This document shows, one piece after another, positions 54,623-64,000 of a stretch of 64,000 bases of DNA. A program made the translations under genes and the position numbers. Under the pieces are notes generated by a model. That model was not told the origin of the DNA and did not search any database. It worked only from the letters and a program-made list of their open reading frames with translations. How positions within the stretch are numbered: the first letter of the stretch is position 1; every line of letters begins with the position of its first letter. Origin of the DNA: Sanderia malayensis (lineage: Eukaryota > Cnidaria > Scyphozoa > Semaeostomeae > Pelagiidae); NCBI GenBank assembly GCA_013076295.1, contig RQOL01000139.1:806001-870000 (forward strand), read 5' to 3'.

Positions 54623-56760
54623 TTGTATTTAAAAGATACTGCCCTGTCATTCGAAGCTAAATTACAGCCTTTGCTGGTTGATCATGGCATAAGAAGCAGA
54701 GAGAATATTTCCTGGATTTGTAAGGATGGTGGACCCTCCGTCCCAGCCGTTTTGGAACCCTTGACCTCAATAGATGATATTCTATGTGGAAATCGAAAAG
54801 CCAACGGGAGAGATTTGATTTTTAGAAATCCTGATTATTTTGTAGCAGGTGAATTACACCACCACTCGGATACTTGGGATACAATTCTGGAAGGTTACCA
54901 CAAAAGAGATGAAATTCTAAGTTTTATTCAGTCAAAAGTTTCTGTATTCGATTTTATGGTGCCCTTCAAGGGTGATTTTAAGGGGAGAAGATATGATTCA
55001 GAAAGGCCACCCAGATTAGCATTGCCTAACAGTAAAAGCTGTGTTGATTTTGAGGATTTCATTAATGAATGCATTCTTGAACGAGTTGGCAATGGGTCGC
55101 TGTCAGTTTGGGGTAAAAGAGGGGAATGTACCCCCCCCCCACATCTGGTTATGCCAATAACTATCGAGCCCTCCAAACCTCGCATGTGCCACGACGAGCA
55201 GTTTCTGAACTTATGGATGAAGGCTCCCTCGGTAAAGCTTGATCCCATCACTGATTTATGTAGGAAAGAATCATTTTCAAACGAAATTGGATGATAAGTC
55301 AGGATATGACCACATCGAGCTAACGGATTTTTGGCCTCCATTGGCAAAATTGGTATTTTGTGTATAATACTTTGCCTTTTGGTTGGAGCCCTAGTGCATA
55401 TGTTTACCAAACCGTAGGGCTCGGGGCCTCACACTTCATCCGCAGCAATGGTGTTCCGATTTCTCAGTACATAGATGACAGGCATATTGGACAACTAAAC
55501 CCTGGAGTCAAACCTGGTCGAGAGTGGACTAATTTCGAGTTAGCAGAGGCGAGTTTATTCTTCTGTGCCCTAGTTCTAGTGCATTGTGGGTATTTTATTG
55601 GGATAAAAAAGTCAGTTTTGGAACCCGTTCAGAGAATTGTCTACCTGGGGATGATATCCGATTCAGTGGATCAAACTTTCCGTCTCCCACAAGAGAAAAG
55701 GGAAAAGTTTTCTATCTTAAGAGAGTCCCTTCTCAAGGCAAATCATGCATCACTTAATACTCTACAAAAATTCGCAGGGAAAATTGCCTCTTTTTCTCTG
55801 GCAGTTCCTGCTGCGAGGTTGTTCTCGCGGGAGATTTATGACGGTATTAGCAAAGGTATAAAGAGTACCAAACGGGTTAAAATAACTACCGATATGAGAG
55901 CGGAGATTGAACATTGGAGATTCTTGGATTCTTGGGACGGTCACTTACCATGGAAGGATGAGAAGCATATAAGAATCGCTCTATGCTCCGATGCTTCAAA
56001 TTCGGGTTGGGGTGGAATCTTATTTTCCCCAGATGGCTCGACGCGTTCAGTTGCTCGTGATTATTGGTGCGTTACTGATGCAGCCTCTCCTATAGCCTTA
56101 CGGGAGGCAAAAGCTTTGCATAACACATTAATTGCCTTTTCAAATTCTATTCAAAATCACAGGGTAGATGCTGAAGTTGATAATACAAACCTGTTCCGCT
56201 TCTGGAACAATGAGGGAGGTCGAAATCAAGATCTTGTAAAGGAAATGAAGCAGTTGTTTTTTCTTTGCCTTAAGCTAAATGTCACTCTCTCTTTAAGCTA
56301 CACACCTTCCGGAAAGATGGCTGCTGACGCTCCATCAAGATTTTCATCTGATATTGATTGCCGTTTGTCAGAAAAAGCATGGCAGCACGTTGAATCATTG
56401 TTTGGTCCTCATAGGTTCGATCTTATGGCGATTCCCTCAAATGTAAGGAAAAACCGTTCAGGAGCTGACTTAAAGTTTTTCTCTCCGCATCCATGTCCCA
56501 ATTCTGCAGGGGTGAATGTCTTCGCACAGTCCTTCGTGTCGGAAGAGAATTATTACATCTTCCCGCCGTTCGTACTTATTGGTCCACTCTTAAAATTCCT
56601 TAAAGATTCTCCGATTCGAGTGACCTTCCTTGCCTTTGATGTATCGCCGAGAAAGTTCTGGTGGCCTCTAATTAATTCATACGCAGCTGACAGTTGTTTG
56701 TTAGGGGAAAAGGGCCAAAAAGATGTCATATTTTTCCCTCCAGACAAGAAGTTGGGCTAG
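54623..56760 (+). pseudogene. Element E reverse transcriptase and RNase H
   Basis: The first frame (54623-55294) has an N-terminal region with VMPITIEPSKPRMCHDEQFL, the RT entry motif. Two frame changes near 55270 and 55350 lead to YNTLPFGWSPSAYVYQTVGL and the catalytic box ISQYIDDRHIGQ. Then comes IGIKKSVLEPVQRIVYLGMI, RNase H (IALCSDASNSGWGGILFSPD) and DAEVDNTNLFRFWNNEGG, ending in VIFFPPDKKLG at 56760. The Y-I-D-D-R box is a variant common in DIRS-order elements. A poly-C run near 55130 is a weak spot. The upstream stretch 54114-54622 shows no clear gene. Confidence 0.82.
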
Positions 56761-56819
56761 CACACAAGACCATTTCCATGGGATTTGCATACATTTAGAA
56801 TCTTTTTCTAACTTTCTTT

Positions 56820-58169
56820 TCAGAACGAACCTGAGATACCTAGGATATGGAAGCCAGCTGTACGCTGCGTGGAGTGTGGTCACCCTAATGACCATCATCA
56901 TCATTTTTGTCAGCGATGTGGTTGCAGAAGAGGAACCTTTCAGTTGACCACTGAGCCATCGTTAGTGGACATTGACCAGGAGAAAATAAATGATAGATTA
57001 GTTCGCCTTGCACAGTTTAAAAATAACAAGCCGTACCAGAAACAGAAATGTTGTCTCCAGGCTCAGCTCGAGTCCTTTCTTTGGTCTCTTCCTGAAAAAA
57101 AACGATAGCTGCTGCGTCCCCAAGAGATGTCGTGCATTTCCTGGTTTGGAGGGATAAGTTCGGCAAGACAGTTGTTCATTCCGAGGCCTGCTTAGCACAA
57201 AGAAATTCAGGTAACTGTTTATGCCGACGAGGTCTCGCTGCTGGCACAGTAGATAACAATATTGGAAAATTTAGGTCAATTTTTAGGGAAGTTGGTAGAG
57301 GAACCAGCTGGAACTGCGAGTTGAACACTGGGAATCCTGCTACTCATTCCTTGGGCAATGAGTACCACGCTCTAGTGCTTGAGGAACAAACCATCGCGAG
57401 AGCATTTCCAGTTCAGGCTGTACCCCTGTTCATGGATAAGCTAGAAAAGCTTTGTATTCATCTTAGGTCTCGGATGCTAGAACAAAACCTCAAGCCTGTA
57501 TTCTTGTACATTCTGGCCAGGGATCTGGCCTTCTTCACAATAGATTTTTTCTCGGGTGATCGAGCGTCAGATTTGGGGAGAGTTAAGTCAACGGAGGTAG
57601 TACGTCTAGAGGATGGTAATGGGTACGTTTTTAAGCAAGTATATGGAAAGTACTTAAGGGGAAACAGAGCTCACGTCTTTTCTATTCAACGAATACCAAA
57701 GTCCCCTATCTGTCCTGTAAAGAATCTGTTGTGCTATCTGGAGTTGTCTCAGAACATGGGGTTAGATCTCAGCACAGGTTTTTTATTTAGAGCAACGGAT
57801 GGTCACGCAAGAATTAAAGCGGAACCGTTCGTTGGTTCATCCTTGGGTAACAGAGTGCAAAAGCATTTGAATGACCTATCCATCAATCAGGGTGAGACAA
57901 TGCACAGCCTTAGAAGTGGATGCTCCATTACTCTCGCGATGCTTGGCGTCTCGGACAAGCAAATAGCAGGTCATATCGGATGGAAGAGCACTGAAAAGGC
58001 TCAGTATTACTGCCAGTATGATAAGGTAACCGGTGCAGGATGTCCTTCAAGGATTCTCTCACAGAACGCAGCCACTCATTCTTCTGCTTCGCCAACTTCT
58101 AAGTACCAGTTAGAGCGAGATTTCCGGGATATGAACAGTCTGAAGAATGCTAAGCCTTCATATGACTGA
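56820..58169 (+). pseudogene. Element E tyrosine recombinase with N-terminal zinc ribbon (one frameshift)
   Basis: Begins after a likely splice acceptor near 56822 with RCVECGHPNDHHHHFCQRCG, a C-x2-C...C-x2-C zinc ribbon. A poly-A frameshift near 57100 leads to VVHFLVWRDKFGKTVVHSEA and a complete catalytic domain. The first Arg is in FSGDRASDLGRVKS, the H-x-x-R box in TMHSLRSGCSITLAML, a further His in AGHIGWKSTEKAQ, and the nucleophile Tyr in YYCQYDKV. Tyrosine recombinases of this type integrate circular cDNA without target duplication. Only the A-run shift disrupts it. Confidence 0.82.
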
Positions 58170-58464
58170 TTTGATTCTGTACATTTCGATCATCGATTCG
58201 TTTTCTTGAGTTATGGAGAGATAACCTTTTTCAGTAAATTGTGTCACTTTTTATCTACGTTGACTCCCCCTTTTTCTGTTCATGTTGATATACAAACAGG
58301 TTATCGCTGAGAGCACCCCATTCCTCGTTCTAGTTGGAAGGAGGTTCTTGCAATTCGATGGGAATAGATTACTATTGCTCCTAGCAAAGATTTCTTACAC
58401 CTCCCAAACCATCCGACGGAAGTTCATCCATTGCAAAGGACACTTCAGCTACCCTTGTCAGTAA

Positions 58465-58846
58465 GAAAATAGTCCAGGTTAGTTTCATATCCCAGAATGC
58501 CATTTCAACTATTAATAAATCTTGGAATGATTGTACTAAATCTCAGTATGATCCATTTATAAAACAGTGGTTTGAATTTAGCAAAGAAAGTGAAATTGAT
58601 CCAGACGAAGCTACAATTGTTCATGGTATTTATTTTTTTATGACTACTGTATCCAGATGGGTAAAATCTACTTTAGATTTATCAGGCATAAATATTCATA
58701 CCTTTTCAGCTCATTCCACTAGGAGTGCTGCTACATCAAAGGCAAAGTTGTGTGGAATGTACTTCATATATTCCTTATTTCATATTTCATATTTTAAGGG
58801 TCGCACTATCAGCAGAAGCTGGTTTTCCAGGGGCCCTGTTAACTAA
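58465..58846 (+). pseudogene. DIRS-like tyrosine recombinase, deleted
   Basis: Reads SQNAISTINKSWNDCTKSQY and QWFEFSKESEIDPDEA, the N-terminal arm-binding part. It then jumps directly to RWVKSTLDLSGINIHTFSAH and STRSAATSKAKLCG, which includes the H-x-x-R box. Most of the catalytic domain between is deleted. It is the 3' end of the outer DIRS-like element. The 58291-58464 stretch between element E and this fragment is not recognised. Confidence 0.7.
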
Positions 58847-58859
58847 AAAACAATAATTA

Positions 58860-60048
58860 CAAATTAATGCTAAAATCGACGATACTAAAAAGCGGAACAC
58901 GCCAGAACAAGCCAAGAACAGGCTGAACACTTCAAGAACAAGCCAAAAATACGCCAAGAACAGGTCGAAATAATCGTTAAAAAGCCAATAACAATCCATT
59001 GTGATCAATAACTAAGCTAGAAGATGCCATTCTTACCATTTGAGTAACTTTTCTTGAAGTTAGAACATTAATTTTTAACTTTCTTGTCCAACATTTAGGC
59101 CGCCATGATAACAACAATTCACTTCCATTGTTATTGCAAGCTTTTGTTGTTTTCTACCAATCATGCAAATGGAGATTGCCTTAGACATTTATCACTTCGC
59201 CATCAATGTCTGAGGCAATCCCCATTTCTTTCCTGACGTGACTTAAAACACTCCAGGACAGTTTGACTTGATGAAGTGAAGTGTGTCAATAATCTCTTGT
59301 TCGTGTATTTATCTTCTTAAATACTAGTTAATTAGCAAAAACATATGTTATTATTTCCTTTAACTGCATTACCAGTACGGTATTTTAGCTAATTAATGTC
59401 CACCTTCTTTGCACCACTGATTCCTACTTGCAACAGCAATAAGAAAGGTTTGATATTAGCGCATCCCCTATGTATTAATCGAAAGAACTGCTGGATAGAA
59501 GTATGAACTGACATCTTTTACTTTTTATATCTATAACAACATTTTTAAAACTATGCAAAACATTGTCATTTGTTTAATTAAGTAGTTTCAAAATTTCAGG
59601 GCTTTCAAATAAGCGTCCCACCTTTAATAACTCCACCTTTAATAAGCGCCTGCAAAATATTTTAAAGGTTCGTAATACAGTATGTTAAGCAATTCGTATT
59701 TTTGTCATTAAAACAAGGGTGGTGCAGGATGTGATGTCACGTGTGTGCTCATCACCTGATCCTTTATAGTAATTGTTGCGTGTTTTATTCCTGTATTTAT
59801 TGTAATTTTACTTTTTTACTTAGTGATTTACTTATGCTGATTTCATGTCTTGTGTTGACTGTTGTGTACTGTGTATCTGTCATTGGCGTAATGTGTTTCC
59901 CGTTGTATCTTCCGTTGTTAACATATGTTATCCAGATTATTCATGTACTTATCTAATAGAGTTTAGTTAATATCCTCAGTTACGATTTTGTGATTGAAGA
60001 ATATAGTGCGTGAACACACCGTCTTTCTGAATTATCTGGCCACCAAAA
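58860..60048. other. No gene; one long hairpin and a MITE scrap
   Basis: AT-rich. The arms AAATGGAGATTGCCTTAGAC (59167-59189) and 59205-59227 form a 23-bp inverted repeat with two mismatches. Near 59610-59650 are TTTAATAAGCGCCTG-type words like those in the 18080-18623 MITE. Near 58890-58960 is a short series of CAAGAACAGGC-like repeats. Confidence 0.6.
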
Positions 60049-61024
60049 ATGGATTCTGTTATTCGTGCGAATAAGGATAAGGTATGTCAATGTTATTGTC
60101 TAAAATTGCTCATATAAACGTTGAAGGGCGACATTCGTTCCTTTATCAAGATTTAACTTGTATATTAAATTGAAACATTTGTTGAATGCATACCGTAAAT
60201 CCTCGAATAAGCCCCCGGGGGCTTATTTGCAGAAATGAATTTTAGGGTTGGGGCTTATTCAAGATACCATCAGTTGAGATCATTTTTCAATATGTGCAGT
60301 ATGTCACTAACAATTATGCAACGCTTGCCACATCTTTGCACTTGCACTACCGTCAATCCTCGAATAAGCCCCCGGGGGCTTATTTGCAAAAACGAAATTT
60401 TGTCTGATTATTGTTCAATATTAAGCAAAATAAAAGCTATACGATGGAGCCTATCAATAGAGTTATTGGTTTAAACTTGTTGCTATTTGCAACACATTCA
60501 CTAAACAATATTCTTCTGGAAAATTGGACTCAATATCCTTGCAAATTATTATCAAAATGGGGGCATATTCGGTCGGAGGTGGTAGCTTATTCGAGGATTT
60601 ACGGTAAACTGCTTGTCTTTTCTTGCCTTTTCTTTCTTGATCAATAACCAAACAATAGATAATATATAAAGTTGTATAAAACACTTCCCAACTCATTTTT
60701 TGCAATGCGATTTGTTTCCAGCTAACTATGGTGCCACATGGACCGTTGTTCAAATGCATGGACAACATTCCATTTTGTATGTGTGAAAACCTAGAGTACA
60801 TATCCAATGCATACATTTGCAACGCGATTCGCGATGTCCATGTGTTACAAGACGCGATGAAGGAAGAACATGCAGAAATGCCTACCATGATCGCATTTGG
60901 TTTTGATATACCTAAATACGATGAAGCGGCCAATTTGGAAGGATTGCAGAATCTACCTAATGCTGTTGCAAACGTTTTCTTGGATTATTCGGCAAGTGTA
61001 CTTTTTTCTTTACATTGTTACTAG
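60049..61024 (+). CDS. Possible two-exon gene of unknown function
   Basis: Exon 1 (60049-60081) encodes MDSVIRANKDK and ends at a GTATGT donor. Exon 2 starts at 60722 after TTTGTTTCCAG in matching phase and reads LTMVPHGPLFKCMDNIPFCM, CENLEYISNAYICNAIRDVH, EEHAEMPTMIAFGFDIPKYD. It runs to a stop at 61024 or to an earlier unseen donor near 60990. The protein is mixed and cysteine-containing with no known domain. It is one of very few frames here without damage. The intron contains the 60193-60604 MITE. It could be a host gene or an unrecognised element. Confidence 0.45.
60193..60604. mobile_element. MITE, 412 bp, TA duplication, CCGTAAATCCTCGAATAAGC termini
   Basis: Left tip CCGTAAATCCTCGAATAAGC; right tip is its exact reverse complement; TA at 60191-60192 and 60605-60606. 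Next to the left tip is the palindrome GCCCCCGGGGGC. A second left-type head (CCGTCAATCCTCGAATAAGC with the same palindrome) lies at about 60351, so two copies may be nested or in tandem. Confidence 0.8.
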
Positions 61025-61582
61025 CATATTATAAAATGTCATGAAAATCCATGTACACGAGTGCCCCACTTTCATGGCGATCTGTAATCTTTACATTTTA
61101 TTAACAATTCTATTAAGCCCCTTTCTCTATTACGCCATCTCTTTTTTAATCCTTTCTTCGATACAATATTTTGCATTAAACTTTCCTTCTGCTATATAAA
61201 ACCCGCCTTAAGGGGAAACTCTCGGAAAATTGTTATCACGTGCTGGACTTTGCATTGTGTAACGGATTTTGAGCATGTATGCCACCCTTGCTTCCTTGTG
61301 TGATTCCGTCTGAATTTCTCCCGATTTTTGTGGCTACTGCCTCGATGAAGAGGTGTAGCCACTATGCTATCGTCTTGAGTCAGTGAGTGAGTGAGTGAAA
61401 GAAATTGGTTAATCACGAGGATTCTCGGTTTTTCATCGTTAACAATTCTCGGTAACTATTGACAGTGTTTGTTCATGGTAGGTCATCGTGTATTCTAGTT
61501 CTATTTATTACTACCTAGTCTAATTTATTTTCCAATTATTGTTTGCTTTAAAGAATATAAAGCAAAAAGACATAATGATTTT
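61025..61582. other. No gene; strong short hairpin and GAGT microsatellite
   Basis: GTGGCTACTGCCTC (61330-61343), loop GATGAA, then GAGGTGTAGCCAC (61350-61362) form a stable hairpin with one bulge. It is followed at about 61380-61398 by GTCAGTGAGTGAGTGAGTGA. No coding seen. Confidence 0.6.
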
Positions 61583-61861
61583 ATGGTTAATAGTCTTTAT
61601 TTAGGTGATTGCTCGTTTTCATCGACATTGCCAATGAAAATCGTGTTTCTCGACAAAAGGCCGACTGGCCGAATCGTCAACGTCAAGTCAAATTTCCAAA
61701 CGCTTACGATGGAAGAATTCCTTTTCGAAGCCGTGAAATCTCAATTAATTTTCTATTTGGTACCAGAAAATAACCAAGGTCAAAGTCGCAGCAGTCTTCG
61801 ATTTTTTGTTTCTCTTGATTTTGTCAAATTTTTTTCAAAAGATTTCATCGAAGTGGCCTAA
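61583..61861 (+). CDS. Hypothetical frame, 92 aa
   Basis: Frame MVNSLYLGDCSFSSTLPMKI, then VFLDKRPTGRIVNVKSNFQT and a hydrophobic C-terminus. The middle part looks protein-like, and a likely splice acceptor (TTTATTTAG) precedes GTGATTGCTC near 61604, so it may be an exon. No family recognised. Confidence 0.25.
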   Translation: MVNSLYLGDCSFSSTLPMKIVFLDKRPTGRIVNVKSNFQTLTMEEFLFEAVKSQLIFYLVPENNQGQSRSSLRFFVSLDFVKFFSKDFIEVA

Positions 61862-62037
61862 GTTGTTATCAGCTTATCGTAATATGCAAAAATTTTCGCA
61901 TCAAGCGAAAAATTCGAAAATTCGTTTCAGGATGCTTAAATTTTATCAGAAATTCAGAATCACTATTTATTAGGGACTATTAATCCTGTGACTGGTAACA
62001 AATTTATATTTCCATGCAAATATGTGGTTTTTCGGAG

Positions 62038-62640
62038 TTAAAAGAAAATCTTTGAAATATCACCACGAAAGGGGTGATATTTCTTCCAGTATTGCATACA
62101 CGAAGCTGTTGGCTGTAAATGTCGAAAAACGGCTTTGAAAACTTCAGTAGATTTGAAGCCAGTGTAAAACGCAACTTCACTTTCTCTTGACAATTGCTCA
62201 AAGGCAAACCCTGGTCCAACAATGGTGGCTTCTTTTGAAACACTCGCTATTTCCGCGTCATCAACATATGTCGAAGAGGCTGGTTTCTGTGAATCTGTTG
62301 TCGTCTCGACCTTTTTTTCCAAACGTCTGCTTTTTTTAGGGGAACGGTTGTAGTGAGTCTTTACTTTTGTGCTGAAACTTTCCGTTAAAAACAAAGTTGG
62401 GTTTGGTTCGTCGAATGTTGGCTTTCCATTTACAAAGTGGTTAGAGCAGACCCGAGAAGACTTGCATATTTTGTACTCTTTTCTTCCTTTTGCGACTTGT
62501 TTCTCCCAAATGCTAAACTTTGCAGGATCCTTTGGAAAATTATGAAATTTGAGGTTTTCCACATGCCCTCGTTTCTCATTTTTTTCTAGTGGTAACCAAG
62601 ATTTATTATTACAACCAGCAACACAGCAACTTTCTTGCTT
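62038..62640 (-). pseudogene. THAP-domain transposase fragment (ISL2EU-like)
   Basis: The minus strand reads SCCVAGCNNKSWLP near 62610, then FHNFPKDPAKFSIWEKQVAK and SSRVCSNHFVNGKPTFDEPN, the C2CH THAP zinc finger with its W and F-P positions. After a linker come FEQLSRESEVAFYTGFKSTE and FKAVFRHLQPTASCMQYWKK, the helical region that precedes the DDE domain in THAP-bearing IS4/ISL2EU-type transposases. The catalytic domain is absent, ending at GDISKIFF. No in-frame ATG precedes the CC box; an upstream TGA suggests a missing exon. Confidence 0.65.
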
Positions 62641-62773
62641 TGCTCATGATTAAAAAATTTCGATGTGGTCTTGAAGCAGTTTTAGAAATCTTACATATGA
62701 ACTACAATAGGAAGCCCTTCCCTTAGTTTTCACGAAGTGTTAACGGTGATTCAAGTCATTGAAAAGAAAGATA

Positions 62774-62976
62774 CCGTATTTCCTCAATCAAACAAGGAAC
62801 TTTTGGGGGGGCGCCTAATCGAGGGGGGCCATTATTCGAGGGGGGGCGTTTATTGGAAAGTACAAGATCACAGGCTCTGTCATTGGGTCCAGAAACGAGA
62901 AAATGGTTTAGTTGAGCCTTGCTTTATCGAGCAACATGGTAGAAATCGAGGGGGGCGTTTAATCGAGGAAATACGG
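62774..62976. mobile_element. MITE, 203 bp, TA duplication, CCGTATTTCCTC termini
   Basis: CCGTATTTCCTC at the left and GAGGAAATACGG at the right, with TA outside both (62772-62773 and 62977-62978). Inside both ends are G-rich GGGGGGCGTTTAATCGAGG-like words. The CCGTA start is shared with the MITEs at 18080 and 60193. Confidence 0.75.
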
Positions 62977-63740
62977 TATTCAAAAACATCCGGTTCCAAA
63001 GACCTGTTACAACACTTTGTCATCTACGTAAATACTAAAGTCATCACCTGAAGAATCAGGTGACCAAAATGGGGATGTCTTTGGCATGCGATATTTCAGC
63101 CAATCCGAATGCTATCCTCAAGTGAGACATACCGAATGAGAGACCATTTCATAATGTATCAGAAAAACATTATTCGGCCTACCTGGGGGCAAGGAGCTCC
63201 GAGAAAACTTGACAACAAGAAGGTGCCCCCAAAATTAGGCCACGAACACTGGGTCACGTAATTGCAGATGAATGGGCAAGAAAACAATAGAATGCCGTAA
63301 GTTTGAGTATTTGACAATAAATACTGATGTTTTACTAATAAATTACAGCCGATTCATGCTAAAATATTGAGTTTTTCTATTTTTCCTGCATTTTTTAATT
63401 TCGAGTAAATTTCTGTTTACTCCCGGCGGCCTGGGGCGAGCAAAATTTTCCCACCTTTCATAATGGCTGCCATAACCGTTCAATCGTGTATAGTCTAGCT
63501 AGAAAGGTCTTAAAATGTTATTTATTACATTCAAATATTAAACAATTACATTTTCATTAAAAACTATTTATTAAAATTCATTTTCTATGTAATTTTAGAA
63601 TGGTAAAAAGTGAATCCCATTCCCATCTGGTTTTCTATTCCCCATTCCCAGGAAACAAAATCCCAGTCCCAGTACATCCAATCCCATTTCCCAGCCGAAA
63701 ATCAGGCCAATCCTATTCCCATTCTACCCCTTCAGGACCC
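62977..63740. other. No gene; CCCATTCCC-rich stretch
   Basis: Non-coding AT-rich sequence, then from about 63610 to 63730 many irregular ATCCCATTCCC and CCCAGTCCCAG words, a degenerate simple repeat next to the LINE end. Confidence 0.6.
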
Positions 63741-64000
63741 TCTATTAAGGGACTAGTACAAAATTTTGGCACCACAACATATCAGAATGCAAGGAATGGA
63801 AGATTCTGTAAAGTGCCCAAAATAAACACCAGGTCAACAAGGAAGATACAAACAGTGAAAGAAAACAGCCTCTATATAAAAGGTCCCCAGCTTTTCAATA
63901 ATCTGCCAGCCAGTATTAGAGACCTCACCAATTGCAGTAGTGACATTTTTAGACTAGATGAGTACCCCACACTGATACCAGATAAGCCCAGATGTCCTGG
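63741..64000 (+). pseudogene. LINE reverse-transcriptase C-terminal fragment, runs off the window
   Basis: An open plus-strand frame of about 86 codons to the window edge: SIKGLVQNFGTTTYQNARNG, then YIKGPQLFNNLPASIRDLTN and FRLDEYPTLIPDKPRCPG. The G-P-x-L-(F/W)-N-x-L-P-x-x-I-R pattern is the conserved C-terminal end of many non-LTR retrotransposon ORF2 proteins. Only the 3' portion is visible; the strand and position suggest the last part of the element. Confidence 0.65.

Larger units (their letters stand above)
51387..58290 (+). mobile_element. Element E: tyrosine-recombinase retrotransposon (DIRS order, Ngaro-like), inserted in the DIRS-like element
   Basis: Contains a spliced gag, an RT-RNase H and a tyrosine recombinase in the order of DIRS/Ngaro elements, all on the plus strand. 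The flanking DIRS-like sequence resumes near 58465, so both ends are approximate. I did not find the terminal repeats. No methyltransferase domain was seen between RNase H and recombinase, which favours a Ngaro-like layout over classical DIRS. Confidence 0.7.

Noticed and set aside
1..64000. tRNA, rRNA or snRNA genes
   Set aside because: I saw no tRNA A/B-box cloverleaf or rRNA-like segment by eye; a covariance-model scan would be needed to exclude them.

Overview
This is eukaryotic DNA, most likely from an invertebrate metazoan. It is AT-rich, its genes carry GT-AG introns, and there is no bacterial-style gene packing. The mobile elements present (Polinton/Maverick, DIRS-order tyrosine-recombinase retroelements, piggyBac, and families close to IS3EU, Academ and ISL2EU) are typical of cnidarian, sponge or lophotrochozoan genomes. 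I cannot name a species. I see no confident conserved host gene; nearly all coding sequence belongs to transposons in various states of decay.

Layout. (1) About 1-18.8 kb is a decayed Polinton whose genes lie almost entirely on the minus strand. It retains a DDE integrase, a packaging-type ATPase, a capsid-like protein, two basic core-like proteins and two Fic-domain-like genes. The capsid-like gene is split by a 9.8 kb insert (1262-11077, ATTAGA on both sides) made of four long units of hairpin-rich heads, CATA and CATACCCTACAATA arrays and AT-rich tails. The integrase is split by a LINE fragment. (2) About 18.8-24.5 kb holds unrecognised AT-rich sequence, a fragment of an Academ-like gene and a broken piggyBac element. 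(3) 24.6-30 kb is a SWIM zinc-finger gene cut exactly between codons by a 4.7 kb DNA transposon (24906-29645). This transposon has CATAT target duplications and CAGCTAGGG termini, and it carries an unclassified transposase-like gene plus a HIRAN-domain gene. (4) 30.6-58.8 kb is a stack of nested elements. A DIRS-like retroelement contains element B (32106-50118), which contains the Academ-like element C (33821-47580), which contains the IS3EU-like element D (39205-46697). A second tyrosine-recombinase retroelement, E (about 51.39-58.29 kb), sits separately in the same DIRS-like element. (5) 58.8-64 kb holds a possible two-exon gene of unknown function, MITEs, a THAP/ISL2EU-like fragment and a LINE end.

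The most striking unit is element D, 7493 bp long with a 6-bp target duplication (CTCCTT). It encodes on one strand a three-exon rve/IS3-type transposase and, convergently, a nine-exon gene with a UBX-like region and a C-terminal HECT ubiquitin-ligase domain. All splice phases agree. Removing D and one CTCCTT restores the frame of the gene it interrupts. The element at 24.9-29.6 kb is of similar interest because its 5-bp duplications, CAG...CTG ends and HIRAN cargo match no superfamily I can name.

In the Polinton, perfect heat-shock-element triplets lie in two promoter-like gaps and a duplicated leader module precedes two genes. Together with the Fic genes these suggest a stress-linked accessory layer. 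Almost every gene carries stops or frameshifts, so most activity here is past rather than present.
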